From the IMG/VR virus record IMGVR_UViG_3300035070_002905, positions 1 to 64,000 of that record: DNA of 64,000 bases, one strand, 5' to 3'. A program made the translations under genes and the position numbers. Under the pieces are notes generated by a model that saw nothing but the letters and a program-made list of their open reading frames with translations, had not been told where the DNA came from and did no database searches. Below, in pieces: positions 54,580 to 62,727 of the stretch; the first letter of the stretch is position 1, and every line of letters starts with the position of its first letter. This stretch comes from a virus.

Positions 54580-56775
54580 TTAATCTACTATCTTACCTAC
54601 ACCGAGTATACGCCACACACCCAGGTCGTTATACAGAGTGGCAGATGAATGTGCCCCTGCCTGATTACCTACGGTAAGACCTGTAGATCCAAAATCTTGG
54701 GTAGGAGTATCAGGTAGGCTTACTTGCCAGCTATATCCTATTAAATGTACTATGCGACCGTACTCAACTCCGTCTACGTCTATTTCACATCCAGTCTTAG
54801 CACTAGATCCACCCGTCAATCGATACCTATCGATACCTTGAGTTAGGGATACTACCTGATCATTACTAGTCAGCGATAGAGTGGAATCGTGGAATACTGG
54901 AGGTATTCCACCAGACCCACGTATCGTGTTAGTACCACCATCATATTGGATAGTAGAGGTGTCGTAGAGTCTTACTGGCTCGGTATCTGCAGTAGTAGCC
55001 TGACAATTTGTAACTCTTAACGTAGAACCGCCGCGCAGATATATGATCCTACTGAAAGTAGAGTTATTCATATATAGAGTAGAGCCTTCATTAACTTCTG
55101 CAGGTTCTAAGTCGATATCAAACCAAGTCATAGTCATAGTACCGCCACTAGATACTTCTATACCGTCATTTATCTGTGAACGTACCGTCGAACTTAATCC
55201 GGCACATCTAACCGTCCCTCCTGCACCTACAAATACTCCTAAGCTGCCTGCGCCTGACGAGAACACGTGATTTAACTGAGTTGCGTCAGTCTGTACCATT
55301 TGGATCAACCCGTATAGGCACTGTACGTTTCTGATTAAAGCGCCGCGCAAAGTTGAGTTAGATATAGTAATTACATCACCGTCTGTTAGAGTAACGATAT
55401 TATAATCACAGTTACGTATCTTAGAGTCCTTGGTGATCTCAAGTTGGCCGTTTGACTCAGTGTAGGCTCCGTATGTCGCGAACCCACGCCCATCGATGAT
55501 TGTCTTAAATACGTGAACGTAAGTATCAGTACGATGTGCAACCAGTAATCCAGAAGACTTATTTACTCCGTTACTCTGTATGGTTATACCGTTTATACCG
55601 ATGTTACCCTTCTGAATATATACACCGTATTTGTAATCGGAAGTAGTCTCTATGATTACATTTTCAGGGTTAGTCAGATTGCCACGTATAGTTATTGCAC
55701 CGTCTAACTCATCTCCGTTACTAGATGACCTGTATGCTGTAACCTTACCATATCCATATAGAATGGCAGCCCTAGCTTGACTTGATGCAGGCTCTACGCT
55801 TTCATTGTATAGACCATCGGCTAGTTGAATAGTCTGAGGATGATATATGATTTCAGGGATAGAGTTCCACGCCATTTGAACGGTCTTAAAGGGGTTGGCC
55901 TGAGATCCATCCCCTGCAGTATCGCTACCTGTAGGAGATACATACCAAGTCACTTCTTCAGTAGTCCTTCCTGCCTTTTGAGTAATATCGTATGTCCAAT
56001 TCTCCATGGTACGAGGAGCTATAGACCCTGCAGCTACTGCCAGAGCCTCCGAAACGTCGGTACCCGGTAGCTCGCCTGGAGACACTGGACGGTAGAACGT
56101 TACGCTTACCTGCGCGCCTGCAGGAGGAGCCTCGGTGAACGAGATCTGTCCCGGAGCGGTAGTATAGCTGTCTACTGGAATCTGCACGACGCCGTCTACC
56201 GTTACCAGGAAGCTGGTCGCCGGAGATGAGTCTGCATGCGGTGCGTCGAATGTCGTCTTCGTGCCATCACCTAGTTGTACCGGTTGAAGTACTGGAAGCT
56301 GCTGCTCGGGTACATCTTGGCTAAGACCGGCGAAGCGGCTGTACGGACGGTAGGTTAGTGCACCTGAACCATCTCGTACCTGTACGTCTAGACGATCTCC
56401 TACCGGAGTACCGATTGATACTACCGTGAACGACTCGGTCGCCTCATCGTCCGGCCACCACAGTTGACCGAGGTGGAAGAATGTCGAGGTCTTGCCTGCC
56501 AGATCTACCTGCCAGACACCGGTAGCGTCCTTAGAGAATGGAGCGATTGTGGCACCTACTACGCCGACGGTAGATTTACGCCCGGTCAACGCCTCTTGAT
56601 CGTCCATCTTAGGAACGAATACGTTGCCCGATGGAAGCGGGAAGCCTTCGCTTAGGAAGTCTCCTGTAGCATCGACTACTACGCCGTCGATCAGGGCTGG
56701 GTCCAGAACTCGCACTGGAGTCCCGGTAAGAATACTCGCCAGCTGCAGCTGCGCAAGTGTATTGAATACCTTCAT
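54580..56775 (-). CDS. tail spike with beta-helix domain, 731 aa
   Basis: N-terminal half is a connector with a linker module (LGDGTKTTFDAP...YTTAPGQISFTEAPP...VTFYRPV, about 167-230) that is shared with the spike at 60715. From about 275, TWYVSPTGSDTAGDGSQANPFKTVQ (the DUF1565-type start) leads into a beta-helix with many N/G turns. Lacks the KDFGAVGDG motif of the other spikes, so the receptor-binding part is of separate origin. Ten bases separate it from the S74 fibre gene, so the two are co-transcribed. Confidence 0.83.
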   Translation of the reverse strand: MKVFNTLAQLQLASILTGTPVRVLDPALIDGVVVDATGDFLSEGFPLPSGNVFVPKMDDQEALTGRKSTVGVVGATIAPFSKDATGVWQVDLAGKTSTFFHLGQLWWPDDEATESFTVVSIGTPVGDRLDVQVRDGSGALTYRPYSRFAGLSQDVPEQQLPVLQPVQLGDGTKTTFDAPHADSSPATSFLVTVDGVVQIPVDSYTTAPGQISFTEAPPAGAQVSVTFYRPVSPGELPGTDVSEALAVAAGSIAPRTMENWTYDITQKAGRTTEEVTWYVSPTGSDTAGDGSQANPFKTVQMAWNSIPEIIYHPQTIQLADGLYNESVEPASSQARAAILYGYGKVTAYRSSSNGDELDGAITIRGNLTNPENVIIETTSDYKYGVYIQKGNIGINGITIQSNGVNKSSGLLVAHRTDTYVHVFKTIIDGRGFATYGAYTESNGQLEITKDSKIRNCDYNIVTLTDGDVITISNSTLRGALIRNVQCLYGLIQMVQTDATQLNHVFSSGAGSLGVFVGAGGTVRCAGLSSTVRSQINDGIEVSSGGTMTMTWFDIDLEPAEVNEGSTLYMNNSTFSRIIYLRGGSTLRVTNCQATTADTEPVRLYDTSTIQYDGGTNTIRGSGGIPPVFHDSTLSLTSNDQVVSLTQGIDRYRLTGGSSAKTGCEIDVDGVEYGRIVHLIGYSWQVSLPDTPTQDFGSTGLTVGNQAGAHSSATLYNDLGVWRILGVGKIVD

Positions 56776-56810
56776 GATATCTCCTTGTTAAGCCGGATGC
56801 CTCCGGTTTG

Positions 56811-56824
56811 TATTTATATTTTAG
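56811..56824 (-). promoter_or_regulatory. late-type promoter motif
   Basis: Minus-strand CTAAAATATAAATAC contains both TAAAATA and the exact T4 late octamer TATAAATA. It lies 36-49 bases before the spike ATG. A small CCGGA-ggca-TCCGG hairpin lies in the leader. Confidence 0.65.
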
Positions 56825-56844
56825 AGGCACCAGGATATTTGCAA

Positions 56845-58428
56845 TTAGGCGGCTATAGGACCGAAACCTTTCCACGTACCAGGAGTACCTGCGGTAACGC
56901 ATACCCAACCTTCATACCCACCAGCAGTGACTACTGAAGGGTCTGCATATACCTTATCCCCTACTTTCCACGTTGCCGCAGATCCTGGATTACCTACATC
57001 TGGCGGGTTAAAGTAGAAACCATTGACTATCTGTGCTATGGTCGAGGATCCGTAGTAGGCGAACTGCATATCCTGAGGCAGAGCGTTAGTATCTACTACT
57101 ACTCGCTGCCCGAACTGCTCCCCTTCTGCACTTATAAAAGCTCTACACGCAGTAGAGTTAAACACGGTATTACCTGATATAATACCGAATGAGTTAGCTG
57201 GTAGTGCAGGAGCTCCTGATGCGGTCTGAATGATATGGTTAGTACCACTCCCTAGACCGCATCTCTCGAATGTGTTATTAGAAACATTAAAACTTATAGC
57301 ATTCATGCGTATACCTGCACCTTCTATATTAGATAAAAGATTACCGGATATACTCAGGGTCTTTTGCGTCAGAGATCTGTTGTATAGGATCCCCGCACTA
57401 GATCCTGCATTAGAGTTGATAATAATGTTATCATCAATATTAACGTACTCTCCGCTCGATACTGCTATACCATAGCCGTCATATCCCTCTACAGTGTTAC
57501 CTACAACCTTACAGAATCCTACGTCTTCCATCAGGCATTCTATGCCGTACACACCCGACCCTTTGACCATATTACCTTCTATCAAGTAATCTCGCATATC
57601 CTTAACCCAGATGCCTGATCCGGCAGTAGTCTCTATGAAGTTATTTCGGATTATATGATTGCCATTGGCGTTTAATACCGGAGCGTTACCTGCGTCGAAT
57701 CGTATCCCTCTAGAGCTTGCAGGATTGACTGCATCACCTACTACATTGGTAATATGATTACCTTCTACATGAATCCTCTCAAAGATGTGTCCTACACCTT
57801 CGATGTTAATTCCGCCAGTACCCCAGATATTTACTATAGTATTATCCTGTACCCATATATCCGTGCCTGCAGATATAGCCACTCCATTACCGAAGTTGCC
57901 TATGGGATCGCTAGAGTCACCTATATTATAAATAGTGTTTCCTCGTATACGTACATCTGAAGGTGCCACCCCTACTGTCCCATATCCACAGTAGATACCA
58001 ACTCGATATGCGTCGTGGACTATGTTGTTCTCTATTAATATACGCTTAGATCCAGTGGTCACGTGTATAGGGAATGGGTCTCCTGATGTATAGGAGTACG
58101 CGTCTTTGTTTCCGTCAAACTCCAGCATAGTTATAGTTACGTCTGAAACTGTATCCATACGAAACTGGGCTCTAGATGTAGTAGCCCGTAAGATAGCACC
58201 TTTACCGTATAGACAAGTTAGGCTGGGTACAGCTATCGGATCTGAGTACATGTATACTCCAGGGGGAAATTTTACATGCCCACCGCTACTCACCGCCGCC
58301 TGAATAGCCGCAGTATCATCCGTTACGCCATCTCCTACGGCGCCAAAGTCTTTCACAGAGACGATTCCAGTTGACTCCGGTGTCAGTGCCTGGTAGCCTC
58401 TATCTGCTAGATCACGTGATCTTGTCAT
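56845..58428 (-). CDS. tail spike, pectate-lyase-like beta-helix, 527 aa
   Basis: Short attachment start (MTRSRDLADRGYQALTPEST), then at about 25 VSVKDFGAVGDGVTDDTAAIQ begins a right-handed beta-helix. Coils repeat with N-x-I-x-N patterns (RGNTIYNIGD, VEGNHITNVVGD, IDDNIIINSNAG). The C-terminus WKVGDKVYADPSVVTAGGYEG is a small carbohydrate-binding-like end. The shortest spike of the block. Confidence 0.85.
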   Translation of the reverse strand: MTRSRDLADRGYQALTPESTGIVSVKDFGAVGDGVTDDTAAIQAAVSSGGHVKFPPGVYMYSDPIAVPSLTCLYGKGAILRATTSRAQFRMDTVSDVTITMLEFDGNKDAYSYTSGDPFPIHVTTGSKRILIENNIVHDAYRVGIYCGYGTVGVAPSDVRIRGNTIYNIGDSSDPIGNFGNGVAISAGTDIWVQDNTIVNIWGTGGINIEGVGHIFERIHVEGNHITNVVGDAVNPASSRGIRFDAGNAPVLNANGNHIIRNNFIETTAGSGIWVKDMRDYLIEGNMVKGSGVYGIECLMEDVGFCKVVGNTVEGYDGYGIAVSSGEYVNIDDNIIINSNAGSSAGILYNRSLTQKTLSISGNLLSNIEGAGIRMNAISFNVSNNTFERCGLGSGTNHIIQTASGAPALPANSFGIISGNTVFNSTACRAFISAEGEQFGQRVVVDTNALPQDMQFAYYGSSTIAQIVNGFYFNPPDVGNPGSAATWKVGDKVYADPSVVTAGGYEGWVCVTAGTPGTWKGFGPIAA

Positions 58429-58450
58429 TTTGTTTCTCCTTATGTTCAGT

Positions 58451-58464
58451 ATACCTTATTTTAC
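58451..58464 (-). promoter_or_regulatory. TAAAATA-N4-TAC promoter-like motif
   Basis: Minus-strand GTAAAATAAGGTATAC upstream of the 527-residue spike, just downstream of a terminator. Confidence 0.5.
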
Positions 58465-58470
58465 GAAAAA

Positions 58471-58487
58471 GCCCTCACGAGGAGGGC
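58471..58487 (-). terminator. minus-strand terminator
   Basis: GCCCTC-ctcgt-GAGGGC stem (58487-58471) followed on the minus strand by TTTTTCG. Near-duplicate of the terminator at 53082. Confidence 0.78.
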
Positions 58488-58494
58488 TTGGGGT

Positions 58495-58545
58495 TTAGTC
58501 GACGGACGCGCCGTCAATCATTCTGTTATTTCCTTTTGTTAACAT
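58495..58545 (-). pseudogene. relic of a tail-fibre N-terminus
   Basis: Minus-strand ATG...TAA encodes MLTKGNNRMIDGASVD, matching the fibre start MALTKVNNRMID at 54569 and the common phage continuation DGASVNVKDFGAVGDG. The reading frame stops after 16 codons, just where the receptor-binding part should start, and is followed by a fibre-type terminator. It has its own RBS (GGAGCAATAA). Best explained as the remains of a deleted fibre gene. Confidence 0.65.
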
Positions 58546-58555
58546 TTATTGCTCC

Positions 58556-60715
58556 TTAATCAACTCTGCCGGCAATACGTTTAATCTTAAAAACTGAACC
58601 AGCCTTTAAAACACAATTCGTACTTTGGGTGACGACTTCTAGTCGAACAGTGTTATTCGGGTTGATCTGCCTACGTGTTGATAGCGTAATACTCTGATAG
58701 TCGGCATCAGCCGGGTTTGCGTAAGTACGAGTTAAGTTAGAGTTTACCGATCCAATCTTTAACTCCGCCCATCGTAGGCCGTCACCTAGGAATGAACCAT
58801 TAAACTCCACTTCGTACGTACTAACCATATCTCCATTATCCATGCCTTGAGTGTTGCCCCAAGGAGAGTTGGTTTCTACGGTATTGAACGTTATGATATT
58901 AGCTCCACTCGCTAGTGGAATATCTGTATTACCTACGTAACAAACAGCGTATGGTTCATTAAAAGAGTCGAAGTTAATGTTGGCGAATCCATCGGAATCA
59001 ATACGGTCTGGTATCAGAGGTTGACCAGATGAGACGTATGCATTACGGAAGTCTACTTTAGCGAAGCCCGTGATACTGAAGTATACGCTAGAGTTATCAC
59101 CTCCTGGCAAGGAACAACCTTCGAACGATACATAAGTTCCATCAATATCGTACAATTTCTGATTTGAACTGTTGTCGTAACCAAACAACTTCAGGTTCAT
59201 ACCATTAACTTCCATTGTCTCAGTACCTCTAGCATAAAACAATTTTGCAACAACAACTGATGCGTCAGTAAATAAACTGTTCTCTGCTCCACACGATGTA
59301 AGTGTTGTACCTAAGCAAGTGTTGAAACTGTAAGCATATGGAGTGTCACCTGAAGTCACGCCCCAACCCCAATCATCTACTGTAGCATTTGTAAATGCTG
59401 AGTAAGATAGTCCGAAGAAGCTCCAACCATTTAACACACGAGACGCACCACAGTTGTTAACTGTCAAGCTTGTACCTGAAGCAGTCTTTGTACCGATAGT
59501 GGCGTGGTTGATAATGTGATGAGCATTACGGAAGTCTATTGACTCTAATAGTGTTCTGTAGATATCGTTTGTATGAATACCCGCATTAACATATTGGAAC
59601 TCAATATCACTCAGGTGTGAATGAGCGAAAGATGGCCCATAGATACCGCTAATAGTGTAGTCATCAAACAACGTATCTGGTGTATGACCCTTAACACGGA
59701 AGTCTCGGAATGTCAAACCCCATTGAGCAGTGGCATTAGCTAAGCCTCGGCCTTCATCTAAATCGGCACCATCAGTGGCACTTGCTAGTCGACGAGAAGC
59801 AGCGATCATAAAGATACAGTCTTCATTGTAAGTGTAGCCACGAGTACCTGCTCCGTTTAACGCAGAGAATGTAGCATTAAGCTGTAGGCTGTAGTTATCC
59901 GCGCCTTGGAAGATTGTTGCGTACTTACCAGCACCCTGTATAACGATACCATCACATTCGTACATCTGAATAGCATTAGAGACGATATAGATTCCGGCGG
60001 GGAAGAAAAGCGTGTTACCGTAAGTGATGTTCCCTTTAGTTGTAATGAAATCCACTGCCGCCTGAATAGCCGCAGTATCATCCGTTACGCCATCACCTAC
60101 TGCACCGAAGTCCTTGACGTTCACTACGTCTGCCGCTCGGTCTGCTAGAGTACGTGCAGTAGTTCCTCCGGTCGCCGTCGCATAGCCTAGACTAACGTCT
60201 GTACCTTCAGCTACATCGGTAGTTACCGGTTTGAAGTACGTTACGTCGATCTCGGCTGCAGCTGCAGGAGCTGTAGTAAAGATGATCTGTCCGGGCGCCG
60301 TAGTATAATCAGTACCCGCACGCGAGACTAGCCCGTCGACTACCACGAAGAACGCCTGTGGAAGTTCGGCTGAAGTCCCCGGAGCATCGAAGGTAGTGGT
60401 CGTACCGTCACCGGTCTGACGCGGCTGGATTAGCGGTGTAGCAGTAGCTGCAGTGATCTCACGTGCCCATAGGCCATTACCTAGCTGATAGTCTGCTACA
60501 GCCGTCTGGATTAAATAATCGCTAAGCGGTGAGATTACTTTAACGTAATCCCCTAGTCCTAGCGCCGTGCTGCCTACCATCGCGGCAACATTGTCGAATA
60601 CATTTGTGATTTGACGTTTAGAAGACGTCCACTTTATGCCGTCGTAGGCGTAAGTGAATTGTCCTTCAGTGTACGTCTGTCCAACCACTGGGTTGGACGG
60701 AAACGTTAGTGCCAT
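58556..60715 (-). CDS. tail spike, pectate-lyase-like beta-helix, 719 aa
   Basis: Residues 1-95 (MALTFPSNPVVGQTYTEGQFTYAYDG...) are a fibre attachment domain with a close relative in the next spike (MAISFPTAPIVGQVYEYGDYRYTWDG). The GDGTTTTFDAP...YTTAPGQIIFTTAP...VTYFKPV linker follows. VNVKDFGAVGDGVTDDTAAIQAAV near 205 opens a beta-helix. The remaining two thirds use different codons (more TTT, CCA, GTT) from the N-terminal part. Likely a swapped receptor-binding module. Confidence 0.85.
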   Translation of the reverse strand: MALTFPSNPVVGQTYTEGQFTYAYDGIKWTSSKRQITNVFDNVAAMVGSTALGLGDYVKVISPLSDYLIQTAVADYQLGNGLWAREITAATATPLIQPRQTGDGTTTTFDAPGTSAELPQAFFVVVDGLVSRAGTDYTTAPGQIIFTTAPAAAAEIDVTYFKPVTTDVAEGTDVSLGYATATGGTTARTLADRAADVVNVKDFGAVGDGVTDDTAAIQAAVDFITTKGNITYGNTLFFPAGIYIVSNAIQMYECDGIVIQGAGKYATIFQGADNYSLQLNATFSALNGAGTRGYTYNEDCIFMIAASRRLASATDGADLDEGRGLANATAQWGLTFRDFRVKGHTPDTLFDDYTISGIYGPSFAHSHLSDIEFQYVNAGIHTNDIYRTLLESIDFRNAHHIINHATIGTKTASGTSLTVNNCGASRVLNGWSFFGLSYSAFTNATVDDWGWGVTSGDTPYAYSFNTCLGTTLTSCGAENSLFTDASVVVAKLFYARGTETMEVNGMNLKLFGYDNSSNQKLYDIDGTYVSFEGCSLPGGDNSSVYFSITGFAKVDFRNAYVSSGQPLIPDRIDSDGFANINFDSFNEPYAVCYVGNTDIPLASGANIITFNTVETNSPWGNTQGMDNGDMVSTYEVEFNGSFLGDGLRWAELKIGSVNSNLTRTYANPADADYQSITLSTRRQINPNNTVRLEVVTQSTNCVLKAGSVFKIKRIAGRVD

Positions 60716-60743
60716 TTGTTACTCCTTTGGTTAAGTTCTCTGT

Positions 60744-62633
60744 TTATCTAGCCCTATAGGAAAAAGAGCCGCCAATTATCACGGTCGGTGATGCAGGTAT
60801 ATCTGCATCACTTAGAAGTGTCTGACCGTCAGGTTTGTATAATGTAATTACAGCGCCCCCGCCAGTTAAAGACATAACTCCACTCGTACTCGCAACGCCA
60901 CCAGTAAAGTTTTGATATCTAACTGAGGCATGCGCGTCCTCATCCACATTAATAGGGAATGGCAATCCCTGTATAGTACAAGATCCGGTCTGGGATCCAA
61001 CTGCGTTAACGTACATAGAAAAGTTAACTGTAACCATGTCATCAATTCTACTCCATGTTCCGCTTTGCTTAACATAAGCAATTCCAGAACTAGATCCCCC
61101 AATAAACAACTCAGGGGTCCATTCACCTTGTTGTATCGTTGTTATTAGGTTATCACGTCGATAGTCATGTAATTCAGGGATGATTTCAGTATAGAGGCCA
61201 TTCGGGCCATCATAGGTGTACTTAGACGTACTTGGCTTTGTTACATACATTGACGGAAATCTAAAATAGGTCGGCGGGTTAGTCCAATGAATTTTTGCAT
61301 CATCCTTTAATATCACGGATTCTTTAAAATAATCCACTGGAGATACCAATGGTAAGGGCCTATCCATCTCGCCACTGATAAATGTTATATCATCACCAGC
61401 CATTGCACTAACCATATACACGGGGTGCGTTGGAGTCTGTCTGTTTAAGTCTTGCCACTTGAAAAATGATCTGTGATTTACTACGGTTACTTTGTTATTT
61501 CCCTCGAAGTTGAAATAAATACCCTTCTCGACTGGATAGTTTGCATCAAGAGGGGTTAGCGTAAATCCTTCATTCCCACAGGATACCAGTGTTAAACACG
61601 TTGCATTTCTAAATGTAAAAGCCGCCTTATATGGGATATCACATCCGCAACCAACTATCTCAGAATATGTATGACCGAATATGTATCCGCCTAGGCCACA
61701 CCAAAGGGCCTCACATCCTTTGAAGTTTGTTGTTGTACCGCTCTGTGTCTCTATCGTTCCATACCCCTGAAAGCTTGTAACCTCAGATAACCATGGCTGC
61801 TTCATAAATAGCATCGTGCCTGTATTGTGGCAGCATACGTCCCTAATAAAAACGCTGTCTCCAGTTGAATAGTAAACGCCGTACGTATTCTGTTGCGAGT
61901 CTAATCCACCACCGCTTATATTTGGGTACCCAGTAGATATGTTCCCTCTGAGTGCGATATTTTCTAGTCTTTGATTTCCCGAGTGATATCTAGTTAAATC
62001 AGAAGGGTAATCAGGATGACGCTGATTATTGTGCATTTGAATTATCGAGTCGTTACCAGCTTCATCAAGGTTATTGGTACTTTTCCATATCGTACAAACC
62101 CACTCAGTTGCATCAATAGTTGGAGTCTGGCTACCAATTAGTGATTTATAAGGAGGAAGAATGATCGGATCGTGAATTTCGTAAAGACCCTCTGGAACAA
62201 AGGTAACAGCATGATTCGAGATGCAAGCTCTAAACGCAGGTTCCCAATTATCCCCCACCCTCGAATTCTCATAATCTAAAACATTTCCGATATCTGAAAA
62301 TCTATCGTAAAGTGTTCTAGGCGTATTACTACCTGCCGCCGTCACTAGGATCTCGTTACCTACTGCGTCGACCAGACCCTGAGGAGCATCTTCGACCCAT
62401 TGGCCTTGAGAAGTCCCTTCGTTCACGTGCCAGATATACGTCAGGCCGTTAGAATCGTCAAACCACTGGAGTCCCGGCTCGGGTGCTGCCGGTGGAGTAG
62501 CGCTCTGGATTTTAACGGCAGAGCTACCGTATTTAATAACTGATGTCCACTTAGTACCGTCCCACGTGTAACGGTAGTCTCCATACTCGTAGACCTGCCC
62601 TACGATCGGGGCGGTTGGGAAGCTAATAGCCAT
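60744..62633 (-). CDS. tail spike, 629 aa, foreign-composition C-terminal part
   Basis: Residues 1-100 form the attachment domain (PIVGQVYEYGDYRYTWDGTKW, then LTYIWHVNEGTSQGQWVED). The remainder is a beta-helix type spike (YEIHDPIILPPYKSLIGS; NTYGVYYSTGDSVFIRDVCCHN) without the KDFGAVGDG entry motif. From about 62300 down, codons shift to TTT, TTA, AAA and ATA, unlike neighbours, so this part was probably gained recently. The last 130 residues look like a separate tip domain. Confidence 0.82.
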   Translation of the reverse strand: MAISFPTAPIVGQVYEYGDYRYTWDGTKWTSVIKYGSSAVKIQSATPPAAPEPGLQWFDDSNGLTYIWHVNEGTSQGQWVEDAPQGLVDAVGNEILVTAAGSNTPRTLYDRFSDIGNVLDYENSRVGDNWEPAFRACISNHAVTFVPEGLYEIHDPIILPPYKSLIGSQTPTIDATEWVCTIWKSTNNLDEAGNDSIIQMHNNQRHPDYPSDLTRYHSGNQRLENIALRGNISTGYPNISGGGLDSQQNTYGVYYSTGDSVFIRDVCCHNTGTMLFMKQPWLSEVTSFQGYGTIETQSGTTTNFKGCEALWCGLGGYIFGHTYSEIVGCGCDIPYKAAFTFRNATCLTLVSCGNEGFTLTPLDANYPVEKGIYFNFEGNNKVTVVNHRSFFKWQDLNRQTPTHPVYMVSAMAGDDITFISGEMDRPLPLVSPVDYFKESVILKDDAKIHWTNPPTYFRFPSMYVTKPSTSKYTYDGPNGLYTEIIPELHDYRRDNLITTIQQGEWTPELFIGGSSSGIAYVKQSGTWSRIDDMVTVNFSMYVNAVGSQTGSCTIQGLPFPINVDEDAHASVRYQNFTGGVASTSGVMSLTGGGAVITLYKPDGQTLLSDADIPASPTVIIGGSFSYRAR

Positions 62634-62679
62634 ATATGACTCTCCTTATGTTATGATTGCCGGGTGATCAATCCGGGTG

Positions 62680-62693
62680 TACTACTATTTTAG
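62680..62693 (-). promoter_or_regulatory. TAAAATA-N4-TAC promoter-like motif
   Basis: Minus-strand CTAAAATAGTAGTAC, between a terminator and the spike gene at 62633. Confidence 0.55.
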
Positions 62694-62695
62694 GC

Positions 62696-62720
62696 AAAAA
62701 GAAAGCCGCCCGAAGGTGGC
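62696..62720 (-). terminator. minus-strand terminator
   Basis: Minus-strand GCCACC-TTCG-GGCGGC stem (62720-62705, one G-T pair), followed by TTTCTTTTT. It ends the partial spike gene to the right. Confidence 0.75.
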
Positions 62721-62727
62721 CTTGTTG

